Part shown: piece by piece, positions 19,086-27,792 of the stretch
How the letters are laid out: every line of letters starts with the position of its first letter
Numbering within the stretch: the stretch's first letter is position 1
The notes under the pieces: model-generated
What the model saw: only the letters and a program-made list of their open reading frames with translations
The model's database searches: none
Told to the model about the DNA's origin: nothing
Position numbers and translations under genes: made by a program
NCBI RefSeq assembly: GCF_030380735.1
Contig: NZ_JAUDRZ010000002.1
Span: 372,001-436,000, forward strand
Direction of reading: 5' to 3'
From: Rhizobium sp. S152
Lineage (GTDB): Bacteria; Pseudomonadota; Alphaproteobacteria; Rhizobiales; Rhizobiaceae
DNA: 64,000 nucleotides

Positions 19086-20447
19086 ATGACTTTGAAGGAA
19101 CAGCGTGCGCGAGATATGGGCGTGGCCAGCGTATCGCCGGCCATGCGTCGCGGTGCCTGCCCGACATTGAGCGCGCCGATGCCGACAGGCGATGGGCTGC
19201 TTGCCCGCCTGCGGCCCGCGTCCGGCAATCTTACGATCGGGCAATTCCGGCTGCTTGCCCTGGCGGCTTTTAGATCCGGTAACGGCATTATCGAGATCAC
19301 GGCGCGCGGCAGCCTGCAGATCCGCGGCGTGCGCGCTGAAACCATCGCGACGCTTTCGTCGGATGTCACCGCCGCCGGCATCTCCGTTCCGGCCGGCCCC
19401 GCTATCGAATTGCCTACGCTTCACGGCATTGACCCCGATGAACTGGCCGATGCCGCGGATATGGAGCAACGCATTCGTGAGCGGCTCGCGCCGACGCTTT
19501 TGCATCCGGCTCTGGCGCCCAAACTAGCGATCACCGTCGATGGCGGTGGAGCTTTTGGGCTTTCGGCGGTCAAGGCCGATATCCGGGTGACCGCGCTCGC
19601 GCAGGATAGGTGGCAGGTTGCCGTCAACGGCGATGCGCGGACGGCCGTTCCCGTTTCGGTGGGGTCCATGGATGATGCGGTCGAGGCGGTGGGCCGGGTT
19701 CTCTGTCTACTGCTCAGTCTTGGCAGGCAGAAGCGCGGCCGTGATCTGACCCGTGAGTTGCTGTGCGAGGCATTTCCGCTCATGAATGAGATCGGCATCG
19801 CCGCGCCAACAGCGAGCAAGCCCGCTATCGGCCAGCACATACTTTCCGACGGGCGGGTCGTGCTTGGCTTGCGCCCGCGCTTCGGGCAGCTGCGTGCGAC
19901 GGATCTCATCAGCTTCCTGACGGCGGCGGAGGCGCTGGGTGCCACCGATGTCAGGCCGGCGCCGGAAAGAGCACTCTTTATAATAGGGCTCAACGAGCAG
20001 GCAGCCGAGGCGGTCGCCAAGATTGCCGAAGGCTACGGCCTTTCGGCCGACCCCGACGATATTTCCGCGCGGATTGCGACCTGCGCGGGGGCAGGGGCGT
20101 GCGCGTCCAGTCATTATTATACCAAATCGCTCGCGGCCGCGATCACCAGGCCAGCTGCTGTCTTGCTCGATGGATCGATGACGCTGCACCTCTCCGGCTG
20201 CGCCAAGGGCTGCGCGCATCAGCAGCGGGCTTTGACCATCGTCGGCACCAAGAGCGGCTACGGCCTCGTCCTCGATGGTCTGGCGTCCGATCGGCCGGAT
20301 GCATACATCGCTGGCGGCGACATCGATTCCGCTATACAGAGGCTCGCCCGTCTCATCGAAAACGAAGCACATGCTGGCGAATCGGCGGCGGCCTGTCTTA
20401 GACGGCTCGACAAAGCCGGCGTCGCGAAGGCGCTGCAACAGGAATAG
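19086..20447 (+). CDS. cobG: Precorrin-3B synthase CobG
   Basis: 453 aa from the ATG at 19086, which has AAGGGG at proper spacing; a GTG two codons upstream is too close to it. It has a nitrite/sulfite-reductase-like fold with two ferredoxin-like halves (RPASGNLTIGQFRLLA, LRPRFGQLRATDLISF). Fe-S and siroheme-type cysteines are in ATCAGAGACASSHYYT and LSGCAKGCAHQ. CobG uses O2 to hydroxylate precorrin-3A at C-20 and form the lactone, so its presence marks the oxygen-dependent pathway. Confidence 0.94.
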   Translation: MTLKEQRARDMGVASVSPAMRRGACPTLSAPMPTGDGLLARLRPASGNLTIGQFRLLALAAFRSGNGIIEITARGSLQIRGVRAETIATLSSDVTAAGISVPAGPAIELPTLHGIDPDELADAADMEQRIRERLAPTLLHPALAPKLAITVDGGGAFGLSAVKADIRVTALAQDRWQVAVNGDARTAVPVSVGSMDDAVEAVGRVLCLLLSLGRQKRGRDLTRELLCEAFPLMNEIGIAAPTASKPAIGQHILSDGRVVLGLRPRFGQLRATDLISFLTAAEALGATDVRPAPERALFIIGLNEQAAEAVAKIAEGYGLSADPDDISARIATCAGAGACASSHYYTKSLAAAITRPAAVLLDGSMTLHLSGCAKGCAHQQRALTIVGTKSGYGLVLDGLASDRPDAYIAGGDIDSAIQRLARLIENEAHAGESAAACLRRLDKAGVAKALQQE

Positions 20448-20449
20448 GT

Positions 20450-21082
20450 ATGCCAGACTACGACTACATCCACAGCGGCGACGCGATCTATGAACGATCC
20501 TTCGCGATCATCCGCAGCGAGGCCGACCTCTCGCGTTTTTCCAGCGAAGAAGCCGATGTCGCCGTGCGCATGATCCATGCCTGTGGGCTGGTGGAAGCCG
20601 CGGAGCATTTTGCCTTTTCGACCGGGTTCGTCAGCGCGGCCCGCTCGGCGCTTCATGCCGGCGCACCGATCTTTTGCGATGCGGAGATGGTTGCGCGCGG
20701 TGTCACGCGCTCGCGCCTGCCTGCCGGCAACGAGGTGTTGTGCACCCTGCACGATCCTCGCACCGCGGAGATCGCCAAGGAGATCGGCAATACGCGCTCG
20801 GCAGCCGCGCTTCGTCTATGGGTCGATCGTCTCGGCGGCAGCGTTGTTGCCATCGGAAACGCGCCGACTGCACTGTTCCACCTGCTCGAAATGCTGCGCG
20901 ACGGCGCACCGAAGCCAGCCGCGATCATCGGCATGCCTGTTGGTTTCGTCGGCGCCGCGGAATCCAAGGACGCCCTGGCTGAGAACTCCTACGGTGTGCC
21001 CTATGCCATCGTTCGCGGACGCCTGGGTGGCAGCGCGATGACGGCGGCGGCACTGAATGCACTCGCGAGGCCCGGCCTATGA
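20450..21082 (+). CDS. cobH: Precorrin-8X methylmutase CobH
   Basis: 210 aa, full length. The family motifs are GDAIYERSFAIIRSEADL at the start, VRMIHACGLVEAAEHFAFS (catalytic His), and GMPVGFVGAAESKDALAENS near the end. It moves the C-11 methyl group to C-12 to give hydrogenobyrinic acid. It starts 2 bp after cobG ends and overlaps cobI by 4 bp. Confidence 0.96.
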   Translation: MPDYDYIHSGDAIYERSFAIIRSEADLSRFSSEEADVAVRMIHACGLVEAAEHFAFSTGFVSAARSALHAGAPIFCDAEMVARGVTRSRLPAGNEVLCTLHDPRTAEIAKEIGNTRSAAALRLWVDRLGGSVVAIGNAPTALFHLLEMLRDGAPKPAAIIGMPVGFVGAAESKDALAENSYGVPYAIVRGRLGGSAMTAAALNALARPGL

Positions 21083-21810
21083 AGATCACCGGTCGTCTTA
21101 TCGGTGTCGGCACCGGACCCGGGGATCCAGAACTCCTCACCGTCAAGGCGGTCAAGGCGATCGAGACCGCCGACATCGTCGCCTATTTTGCCAAGCAGGG
21201 CAGGAATGGAAATGGTAGGGCGATCGTCGAGCACCTGCTGAGGCCAAGCACTATTCTGCTGCCGCTCTACTATCCCGTGACCACGGAGATCGAGAAGACC
21301 GAGGCCGAATACATCAGCCGGATTACCGACTTCTATAATCGCTCTGCCGAAGCCGTCGCCGAACATCTCGAGGGCGGACGAACGGTTGCGATCCTGAGCG
21401 AAGGCGATCCTTTGTTCTACGGCTCCTACATGCACCTGCATGTCCGGCTCGCCGCGCGTTATGCCACCGAGGTTATTCCTGGCATCAGCGCGATGTCCGG
21501 CTGCTGGTCGCTGGCCGGCATTCCGATCGTCCAGGGAGATGACGTGCTTTCGGTGCTTCCGGGCACGATGGCTGAAGCGGAGATGCAGCGGCGATTGGCC
21601 GACACGCAGGCGGCCGTGATCATGAAGGTGGGGCGCAATCTGCCGAAGATCCGCCGGGCGCTGGAAGCATCCGGCCGCCTCGCCGAAGCCGTCTATGTCG
21701 AGCGAGGCACGATGGCGAATTCGTCGATGACGAAGCTCGCCGATCGGCCGGATGGAGAAGCGCCGTATTTTTCGCTGGTGCTCGTTCCCGGATGGGAGGG
21801 CAACCGATGA
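21079..21810 (+). CDS. cobI: Precorrin-2 C20-methyltransferase CobI
   Basis: 243 aa tetrapyrrole methylase: GRLIGVGTGPGDPELLTVKA at the N-terminus, LSEGDPLFYGSYMHLHVRL and VIPGISAMSGCWSLAGI. It transfers a methyl from S-adenosylmethionine to C-20 of precorrin-2, giving precorrin-3A, the CobG substrate. The start overlaps the cobH stop (ATGA) and the stop overlaps the cobJ start, so the block is translationally coupled. Confidence 0.95.
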   Translation: MKITGRLIGVGTGPGDPELLTVKAVKAIETADIVAYFAKQGRNGNGRAIVEHLLRPSTILLPLYYPVTTEIEKTEAEYISRITDFYNRSAEAVAEHLEGGRTVAILSEGDPLFYGSYMHLHVRLAARYATEVIPGISAMSGCWSLAGIPIVQGDDVLSVLPGTMAEAEMQRRLADTQAAVIMKVGRNLPKIRRALEASGRLAEAVYVERGTMANSSMTKLADRPDGEAPYFSLVLVPGWEGNR

Positions 21811-22571
21811 GCGGCAAGCTCTTCGTGATCGGCACGGGTCCCGGCAATCCAGATCAGATGACACCGGAGGCGGTGGCCGCGGTTGCGCAGGCGACGGACT
21901 TCTATGGCTATGGACCATATCTCGACCGATTGGCGCTTGGTTCCGGGCAGCGACGTCATGTGTCGGACAACCGGGAAGAGCTCGACAGGGCAAGGGCTGC
22001 GCTCCGCTCGGCCTCGGACGGTGCGATTGTCTGTGTCGTGTCCGGCGGCGATCCTGGTGTCTTCGCCATGGCTGCGGCCGTCTGTGAGGCGATCGACAAT
22101 GGACCCTCGGAATGGCGCAACGTCGAACTCATTATAATACCTGGCATCACCGCGATGCTTGCCGTTGCCGCTCGCATCGGTGCTCCACTGGGACACGATT
22201 TCTGCGCGATCTCGCTTTCGGACAATCTGAAGCCTTGGGACGTGATCGAGAACCGGCTGCAGATGGCGGCGAAGGCGGGCTTCGTCATTGCTCTTTATAA
22301 TCCGATCAGCAAGGCCCGCCCGTGGCAGCTTGGCAAGGCGTTCGAGTTGCTTCGCTCAGTTCTGCCCGGTGAAACGCCCGTTATCTTTGGCCGTGCGGCC
22401 GGAAGGCCCGATGAGCGGATTGCGATACAGCGCCTGCAGGACGCCGATGCGGCGGTTGCGGATATGGCCACCTGTGTCATCATCGGCTCGGCAGAGACAC
22501 GTATCATCTCTAGGGACGGCCAGCCCGACCTCGTCTATACCCCGCGGTTCATCTCGGGAGGAAACAGGTGA
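21807..22571 (+). CDS. cobJ: Precorrin-3B C17-methyltransferase CobJ
   Basis: 254 aa from the ATG at 21807, overlapping the cobI stop; an in-frame start five codons upstream lies inside cobI. Motifs: LFVIGTGPGNPDQMTPEA, VSGGDPGVFAMAAAVCEAI, IPGITAMLAVAARIGAPLG and IALYNPISKARPWQL, as in CobJ/CbiH. It catalyses the ring-contraction step that makes precorrin-4. Its last 37 bp overlap the 3-prime end of cobK on the other strand. Confidence 0.95.
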   Translation: MSGKLFVIGTGPGNPDQMTPEAVAAVAQATDFYGYGPYLDRLALGSGQRRHVSDNREELDRARAALRSASDGAIVCVVSGGDPGVFAMAAAVCEAIDNGPSEWRNVELIIIPGITAMLAVAARIGAPLGHDFCAISLSDNLKPWDVIENRLQMAAKAGFVIALYNPISKARPWQLGKAFELLRSVLPGETPVIFGRAAGRPDERIAIQRLQDADAAVADMATCVIIGSAETRIISRDGQPDLVYTPRFISGGNR

Positions 22572-23302
22572 TCGATCGCGTCAAGCGCAGCATCGACAGT
22601 GGTGACCGTCTGCATGGCAGTGGCCGGTGCGCGCGCGATCATGATCACATCGAGGCCAAGGCGGCGGGCCGCTTCGATCTTGCCGTAGGTGGCGGCCCCG
22701 CCGCTGTTCTTGGCGATGACGACGTCGATGTAATTGCTCTCCAGAAGGACCGCCTCGCGTTCGACATCAAACGGACCGCGGTCGAGCAGGCACTGTACGT
22801 TGGGAAGACGCAGCGGCGGATCGACGGGGTCGACGCTACGCACCAGATAGAAATGCTGCGGCGCGACTTCGGCGACGTGCGCCTCCTGGCGGCCGATCGC
22901 CAGAAAGACACGGCGCGGCGCGGCGCCAATTTGCGTGATCGCCTGTGCTGCGGTGGCGACATGCGTCCACCGGTCGCCGGCCTGTTCGATCCACTGCGGA
23001 CGTCGAAGCGCGAGCGCGGGGATGTCGAACTTCGCGGCAGCCTCGCTCGCGTTCCTCGAAATGCGCGCGGCGAACGGATGCGTGGCGTCGATCAGAAGAT
23101 CGAAGGCTTCCTGTTTGAGGAAGTCGGCGAGTCCTTCGGCTCCGCCGAAGCCTCCGGTACGTGTCGGGACGGGCTGTGCGGCTGGGGTATCCGTGCGTCC
23201 GGCCAGGGAAAGCAGCACGCCGTGGCCGCGATCGGCCAGTGCCTGTGCAAGAATGCGCGCTTCTGCCGTCCCGCCAAGCATCAGTATGCGGATGCTGCCC
23301 AT
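22535..23302 (-). CDS. cobK: Precorrin-6A reductase CobK
   Basis: 255 aa. The Rossmann-like start ILMLGGTAEARILAQALADR, the central IDATHPFAARISRNASEAA and VIAKNSGGAATYGKIEAARR match CobK/CbiJ, which reduces precorrin-6A with NADPH. It is encoded on the strand opposite all other cob genes. Its stop lies inside the cobJ 3-prime end (37-bp overlap) and its start codon shares bases with the cobL start codon (CATG at 23300-23303). It therefore has no spacer at either end and its promoter must lie inside cobL. Confidence 0.95.
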   Translation of the reverse strand: MGSIRILMLGGTAEARILAQALADRGHGVLLSLAGRTDTPAAQPVPTRTGGFGGAEGLADFLKQEAFDLLIDATHPFAARISRNASEAAAKFDIPALALRRPQWIEQAGDRWTHVATAAQAITQIGAAPRRVFLAIGRQEAHVAEVAPQHFYLVRSVDPVDPPLRLPNVQCLLDRGPFDVEREAVLLESNYIDVVIAKNSGGAATYGKIEAARRLGLDVIMIARAPATAMQTVTTVDAALDAIDHLFPPEMNRGV

Positions 23303-24533
23303 GCCTGATCTGCCCTCCGCTTCCAGCCAACGCTGGCTGACTATTATAGGGATGGGCGAAGACGGTCCAGATGGGCTCGGCGCGGAAGCCCGGCGGCGTT
23401 TGGAAGCCGCAACGGTGGTCTTCGGCGGTGCCCGGCACCATTCCCTTGCGCCTTCCCTTGTCCGGGGAGAGCGCCTTGAATGGGAGAGCCCGTTCGAAAA
23501 GTCGGTCGAGGCGGTCGTCGCGCGCCGTGGGACGCCTGTTGTCGTCCTCGCTTCCGGAGATCCATTTCTCTACGGCGTCGGCGCAACGCTGTCCCGCTAC
23601 GTCCCTGTCGATGAGATCCATACGATCCCGGCCCCCTCGGCGTTCAGCCTTGCGGCTTCGCGGCTCGGATGGCCGCTCCAGGATGCCACTGCCATTTCGC
23701 TTCACGGCCGTCCGCTGGCGCTGATACGCCCGCACCTGCATCAGGGCCGAAGGATCATCGCGCTGACCTCGGACGCACAATCGCCGGGTGAGTTTGCCAG
23801 CTTGCTGACGGCTGCTGGTTTCGGCCAGTCGCGCATGCATCTGCTGGAAGCGCTCGGCGGCAAGCGCGAGAGAGTTCGAGCCTGTTTGGCAGCCGATTTC
23901 AATCTCGACGACATCGATGCGCTGAACGTCTGCGCGCTAGAGGTCGTGGCGAGCAGCGACGCACGATTGATCGCCTTCACGCCGGGGCTCGACGATGCAC
24001 TCTTCGAACATGATGGGCAGATCACCAAGCAGGAGGTGCGGGCGTTGACGCTCGGCGCGTTGGCTCCTCGTCACGGCGAACTGCTTTGGGATATCGGTGC
24101 CGGATCCGGCTCGATTGCGATCGAGTGGATGCTTGCGGATACGTCTCTGCGGGCGATAGCGATAGAGCAATCCGCCGAGAGAGCGGCGCGCATTGCGCGC
24201 AATGCGGAAGGGTTCGGCGTGCCGGCGATGAAGGTGATCGAGGGAACCGCGCCGGATGCACTGGCCGGCCTTCCTCAGCCGGACGTCATCTTCATTGGCG
24301 GCGGCGGGAGCGAGGCAGGTGTGACCGATGCGGCAATCGCGGCGTTGAAGACCGGCGGCCGGCTCGTCGCCAATGCAGTGACGCTCGAGATGGAAGCAAA
24401 GCTGATTGCGCTGCACGCAGGGCTTGGCGGAAGCCTGACACGGATCGAAATCAGCCGCGCGGCCCCAGTGGGCGGCATGAGCGGCTGGCGGCCGGCGATG
24501 CCGGTTACGCAGTGGCGCTGGACGAAAAACTGA
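23301..24533 (+). CDS. cobL: Precorrin-6B C5,15-methyltransferase (decarboxylating) CobL
   Basis: 410 aa fused enzyme. The N-terminal half is the CbiE-type methylase (TIIGMGEDGPDGLGAEA, LASGDPFLYGVGATLSRY) and the C-terminal half from about residue 215 is the CbiT-type Rossmann methylase (LLWDIGAGSGSIAIEWML, DVIFIGGGGSEAGVTD). It methylates C-5 and C-15 and decarboxylates the C-12 acetate. The start at 23301 overlaps the divergent cobK start; ATG codons in frame upstream would lie inside cobK. No clear ribosome site precedes it, so the exact start is less certain than the gene. Confidence 0.94.
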   Translation: MPDLPSASSQRWLTIIGMGEDGPDGLGAEARRRLEAATVVFGGARHHSLAPSLVRGERLEWESPFEKSVEAVVARRGTPVVVLASGDPFLYGVGATLSRYVPVDEIHTIPAPSAFSLAASRLGWPLQDATAISLHGRPLALIRPHLHQGRRIIALTSDAQSPGEFASLLTAAGFGQSRMHLLEALGGKRERVRACLAADFNLDDIDALNVCALEVVASSDARLIAFTPGLDDALFEHDGQITKQEVRALTLGALAPRHGELLWDIGAGSGSIAIEWMLADTSLRAIAIEQSAERAARIARNAEGFGVPAMKVIEGTAPDALAGLPQPDVIFIGGGGSEAGVTDAAIAALKTGGRLVANAVTLEMEAKLIALHAGLGGSLTRIEISRAAPVGGMSGWRPAMPVTQWRWTKN

Positions 24534-24542
24534 GGTGACGAG

Positions 24543-25298
24543 ATGACTGTGCATTTCATCGGAGCCGGCCCGGGCGCCGCCGACCTGATAACCGTTCGTG
24601 GCCGCGATCTGATCGGGAAATGCCCCGTTTGCCTCTACGCGGGGTCGATCGTTTCTCCGGAACTGCTGCAATATTGCCCTCCCGGCGCACGCATCATTGA
24701 TACGGCGCCCATGTCACTCGACGAAATCGAGGCCGAATATGTTCGCGCGGCTGACGCCGGCGAGGATGTGGCGAGGCTGCATTCCGGCGACCTCTCCATA
24801 TGGAGCGCCGTCGCCGAGCAGATCCGCCGGCTGCAAATGCACGGCATCGACTATACGATGACGCCTGGGGTGCCTGCTTTCGCGGCTGCTGCGGCGGCGC
24901 TGGGCCGCGAACTCACAATCCCGGCCGTGGCACAAAGCCTGGTGCTGACGCGCGTGTCAGGCCGGGCTTCGCCGATGCCAAACGATGAAACGCTTGCGAG
25001 GTTCGGTGCGACCGGCGCGACACTTGCCATCCATCTCGCCATTCACGCGCTTGCAGATGTCGTTGGCGAACTGACGCCGATCTATGGCGCAGAATGCCCG
25101 GTGGCCGTCGTTGCTAAAGCGACATGGCCGGATGAGCGCATCATTCGCGGCAGTCTCGGCGATATCGAAGCCACGCTTGCAGAAAATCCGATTGAACGCA
25201 CCGCGATCATATTCGTCGGCCCTTCGCTGACGGCAGCGGATTTTCGCGAGAGCTCGCTTTATGATCCTGCATACCAACGACGGTTCAGAGGACGTTAG
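24543..25298 (+). CDS. cobM: Precorrin-4 C11-methyltransferase CobM
   Basis: 251 aa with a GAGGTGACGAG ribosome region before the ATG. Motifs: [57 protein letters not shown] and [20 protein letters not shown], typical of CobM/CbiF. It methylates C-11 of precorrin-4 to give precorrin-5, the CobF substrate. It is the last gene of the locus, 9 bp after cobL. Confidence 0.96.
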   Translation: MTVHFIGAGPGAADLITVRGRDLIGKCPVCLYAGSIVSPELLQYCPPGARIIDTAPMSLDEIEAEYVRAADAGEDVARLHSGDLSIWSAVAEQIRRLQMHGIDYTMTPGVPAFAAAAAALGRELTIPAVAQSLVLTRVSGRASPMPNDETLARFGATGATLAIHLAIHALADVVGELTPIYGAECPVAVVAKATWPDERIIRGSLGDIEATLAENPIERTAIIFVGPSLTAADFRESSLYDPAYQRRFRGR

Positions 25299-25883
25299 CT
25301 GGAATAGAGAGCTTCAGGACTACACCACCATTGGCGTAGCAATATAGGCTCTCGTTGAAGGTTATCCCAGCTACCTCGATGTTGGATTGGGAACTCCGTC
25401 GCGAATTGCTGCCGGAAAGTAACCATAATAACTATATTTTGAACGCCCCTTCGCACGCAATCGAGAGGAGAATCTCGATGGAATGCCAGTTGAGCGACAG
25501 TGGAAAAATCCCATTAAAATGCTGATATGTATTTTTCGTGGACGTTTATTTCCAAAAAAACGTTAATTCGGTCGCATTTTCTTGGAAATACTGCCCCACT
25601 GCGCCAAGGGGGCTCAAAATGGGATATATATTGGTAAATTTTTATATACTAATCATTATTTTGTTTTGACCGGTCGAGAGTTATTTTTGTATTGCGAATT
25701 AGTAGTCGAAAATGTAGTCTAATTCATAAGTAGAAATTCGAAGCTTAAGACTTCTTAAGCGACGGTTTCGAGAAGACTACTTTCGCATTCGACTTAAGGG
25801 GATCATCAAACTTCAGGGGGTCGTCGCATCCGCTGCGTTGATTTTCAACGACCACCTCCAACATCATCAGGTATGAGGCTAGT
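25299..25883. promoter_or_regulatory. AT-rich 585-bp intergenic control region before the LuxR-type gene
   Basis: No convincing gene is seen. The stretch from about 25400 to 25800 is much richer in A+T than its surroundings. It holds a perfect palindrome at 25743-25760. At the cobM end there are nested complementary segments: TAGCTGG 25296-25302 with CCAGCTA 25367-25373, and GAGAGC 25307-25312 with GCTCTC 25348-25353. These could form an imperfect stem at the cobM mRNA end. The length and composition suggest a complex promoter for the LuxR-type gene. Confidence 0.45.
25743..25760. promoter_or_regulatory. Perfect palindrome upstream of the LuxR-type gene
   Basis: GCTTAAG-ACTT-CTTAAGC has 7-bp arms and a 4-bp spacer, 124 bp before the start of the regulator gene. 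No T-tract follows, so it is operator-like rather than a terminator. Autoregulation by the LuxR-type protein is possible but untested. Confidence 0.5.
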
Positions 25884-26678
25884 ATGAATTACGTACCTCC
25901 GGAATTTGAAAACGGGCGAATTGCACTCAACAGATTTCGCCCAACGGCGATCCCCGCGAGTGTGCGAGGCGGTCGAGAGCTGTTCGACAGCGAGCAGGCG
26001 CTTGATAGGTGCCTGCTGATCATCGACCCAAGAACGCTCGAGCGTGAATGCCTTGCAACATCCCTGATGACAAACGGTCTCGGTATGAACGCTGTCGCGG
26101 TCGGTTCCGTTGCCGAATGGAAGCAGCGTAAGGGCGGCGACCAGACCGTTGGAGCCGTTCTTCTGAATATCGCTGGTCACAAGGCCTCCGATACCTCTCT
26201 GTCGGAACAGATCGCAAGTATTACGGGGGAATGCGCACCTGCACCTGTCGTTATTCTTGCGGACGGTGACGATCTCAATCAGATGCTTCGTGTGCTCGAA
26301 TACGGGGCTCGCGGGTTCATTCCGACATCTGTTGGAATTGAAGTGTGCGTGGAAGCAATCGCGCTCGCTGTTGCCGGCGGGACATTTCTGTTGGCCGGCA
26401 GCGCTTTCCCAGCGGCTGCGCCGGTTGAGGAAAGCCAGCAGAGGCCGAAAGAGTTGGCGCGCATGTTCACGCTACGCCAGGCGGAGGTCGTCCAAGCCCT
26501 GCGCAAGGGTAAGGCAAACAAGATCATCGCCTATGAGCTCAATCTTCGTGAAAGTACGGTGAAAGTTCATATCCGAAACATCATGAAGAAGCTCAAGGCA
26601 ACAAACCGAACGGAAGTCGCCTATAAGCTGAATGATTTGCTGCGAAGCGAAACCAAGTGGAATGTTCCCGCCGAATAG
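25884..26678 (+). CDS. LuxR-type transcriptional regulator with degenerate receiver
   Basis: 264 aa. Residues 43-165 resemble a response-regulator receiver, and residues 195-255 are a LuxR/NarL helix-turn-helix (LRQAEVVQALRKGKANKIIA, STVKVHIRNIMKKL). The receiver lacks the phosphorylation residues: the usual Asp is Asn95 (VLLNIAG), the acidic pair is reduced to one Asp (LIIDPR), the switch Thr is Ala126, and the Lys position near 148 is Thr. Control by phosphorylation is therefore unlikely. It precedes the polysaccharide genes by 1.7 kb, with an EamA gene in between, and may regulate them (inference). A strong terminator follows it. Confidence 0.85.
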   Translation: MNYVPPEFENGRIALNRFRPTAIPASVRGGRELFDSEQALDRCLLIIDPRTLERECLATSLMTNGLGMNAVAVGSVAEWKQRKGGDQTVGAVLLNIAGHKASDTSLSEQIASITGECAPAPVVILADGDDLNQMLRVLEYGARGFIPTSVGIEVCVEAIALAVAGGTFLLAGSAFPAAAPVEESQQRPKELARMFTLRQAEVVQALRKGKANKIIAYELNLRESTVKVHIRNIMKKLKATNRTEVAYKLNDLLRSETKWNVPAE

Positions 26679-26703
26679 CGCGGGGAACAACGACACCACA
26701 ATC

Positions 26704-26744
26704 GAAACGGCGCGCCAGGCAGATGGCGCGCCGTTTCGCCTTTA
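26704..26744 (+). terminator. Intrinsic terminator after the LuxR-type gene
   Basis: A perfect 13-bp GC-rich stem (arms 26704-26716 and 26725-26737, loop of 8) is followed by GCCTTTAAAATTT. It lies 25 bp after the stop codon and isolates the regulator from the downstream genes. Confidence 0.8.
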
Positions 26745-26889
26745 AAATTTCCATGGCATTGCGGCAGAAGTAAACACAGTCGCTACCAGTAGCAATCGAT
26801 CGCATGTGATGGTGGCGCGCCTCCCATTGTCAGCGGGCGATCTTCTTGATAGGCGGTGATGGATTCACATACCCCATCGCAGGCCTCCC

Positions 26890-27792
26890 ATGTCTATCCC
26901 ATCCCCGGATCACCAACAGAGCCCTCTTTTGGGGATTGCCCTCGCTTGTTCTGGCTATTCGCTTTTCGCGATCCAGGACGCGGTGGTTAAGTGGCTGGTG
27001 GCGGACTATGCAGTACCGCAGGTTCTGTTCATGCGGAGCATCGTTATCGTTGCTATCTCGGGCATTATGGTGCGTCGGCTGAAGCACCCGTCGATACTGG
27101 CCAGCCCGCACCGCAACTCGCTGCTTCTTCGTGCGGGACTGATGTTGGCGGCGTGGATGGCGTTTTACTCGGCGGCAAGACACCTTGGTCTCGCCGAGAT
27201 CACCACGATGTATTTCTCGGCGCCGGTTATCGTCGTCCTGCTTTCCATTCTTATCTTGAAGGAGAAAGTCGGCCCCATCCGTTGGTTTTCCTGTATCGGC
27301 GGATTCGTGGGCGTCCTTCTGGCCGCAAACCCCACGGAAGCGCCCAGTCTCGTTCCGGCGGCCATGGTGATTTTTGCCGGTTTTTGCTGGGCGTTGAGCA
27401 CAATTCTTGTTCGCCTCGTCAGTCGAACGGAAAGCACTCTCAGTCAGATGATGGCGACCAGTTTTCTGTTCGTGGTCGCTTGCGGCGCCACGTTGCCGTG
27501 GTTATGGAAAACGCCGGATGCGTCCGGCTGGGCTCTTATGATCGGTCTTGGCGTCGTGGCGTGCGCGGGGCAGTACCTTCTCTACGAGGGTTTCCGACAC
27601 GCGCCAGCATCCGCGCTAGCGCCGATGGAATACAGTGGCCTCGTATGGGCGTTTCTCTATGGATACCTTATATGGTCGGAGGTGCCGACGGCAAATGTCG
27701 TTGCGGGCGCAGTTCTGATCGTGTCATCGAGCCTCGTCCTCGTGTGGTGGGAGCGACGTCAAGTGATCGCAACCCGCCGCCTGACGGCATAA
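26890..27792 (+). CDS. EamA/DMT-family transporter
   Basis: 300 aa with about ten hydrophobic segments in two EamA repeats: the first ends near VLLSILILKEKVGPIRWFSC, which is the classic end-of-repeat motif, and the second ends near YLIWSEVPTANVVAGAVLIV. The RhaT/YdcZ-type drug/metabolite transporters export or import small metabolites; the substrate is unknown. It has its own short upstream region after the terminator and no tight link to either neighbour. Confidence 0.88.
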   Translation: MSIPSPDHQQSPLLGIALACSGYSLFAIQDAVVKWLVADYAVPQVLFMRSIVIVAISGIMVRRLKHPSILASPHRNSLLLRAGLMLAAWMAFYSAARHLGLAEITTMYFSAPVIVVLLSILILKEKVGPIRWFSCIGGFVGVLLAANPTEAPSLVPAAMVIFAGFCWALSTILVRLVSRTESTLSQMMATSFLFVVACGATLPWLWKTPDASGWALMIGLGVVACAGQYLLYEGFRHAPASALAPMEYSGLVWAFLYGYLIWSEVPTANVVAGAVLIVSSSLVLVWWERRQVIATRRLTA

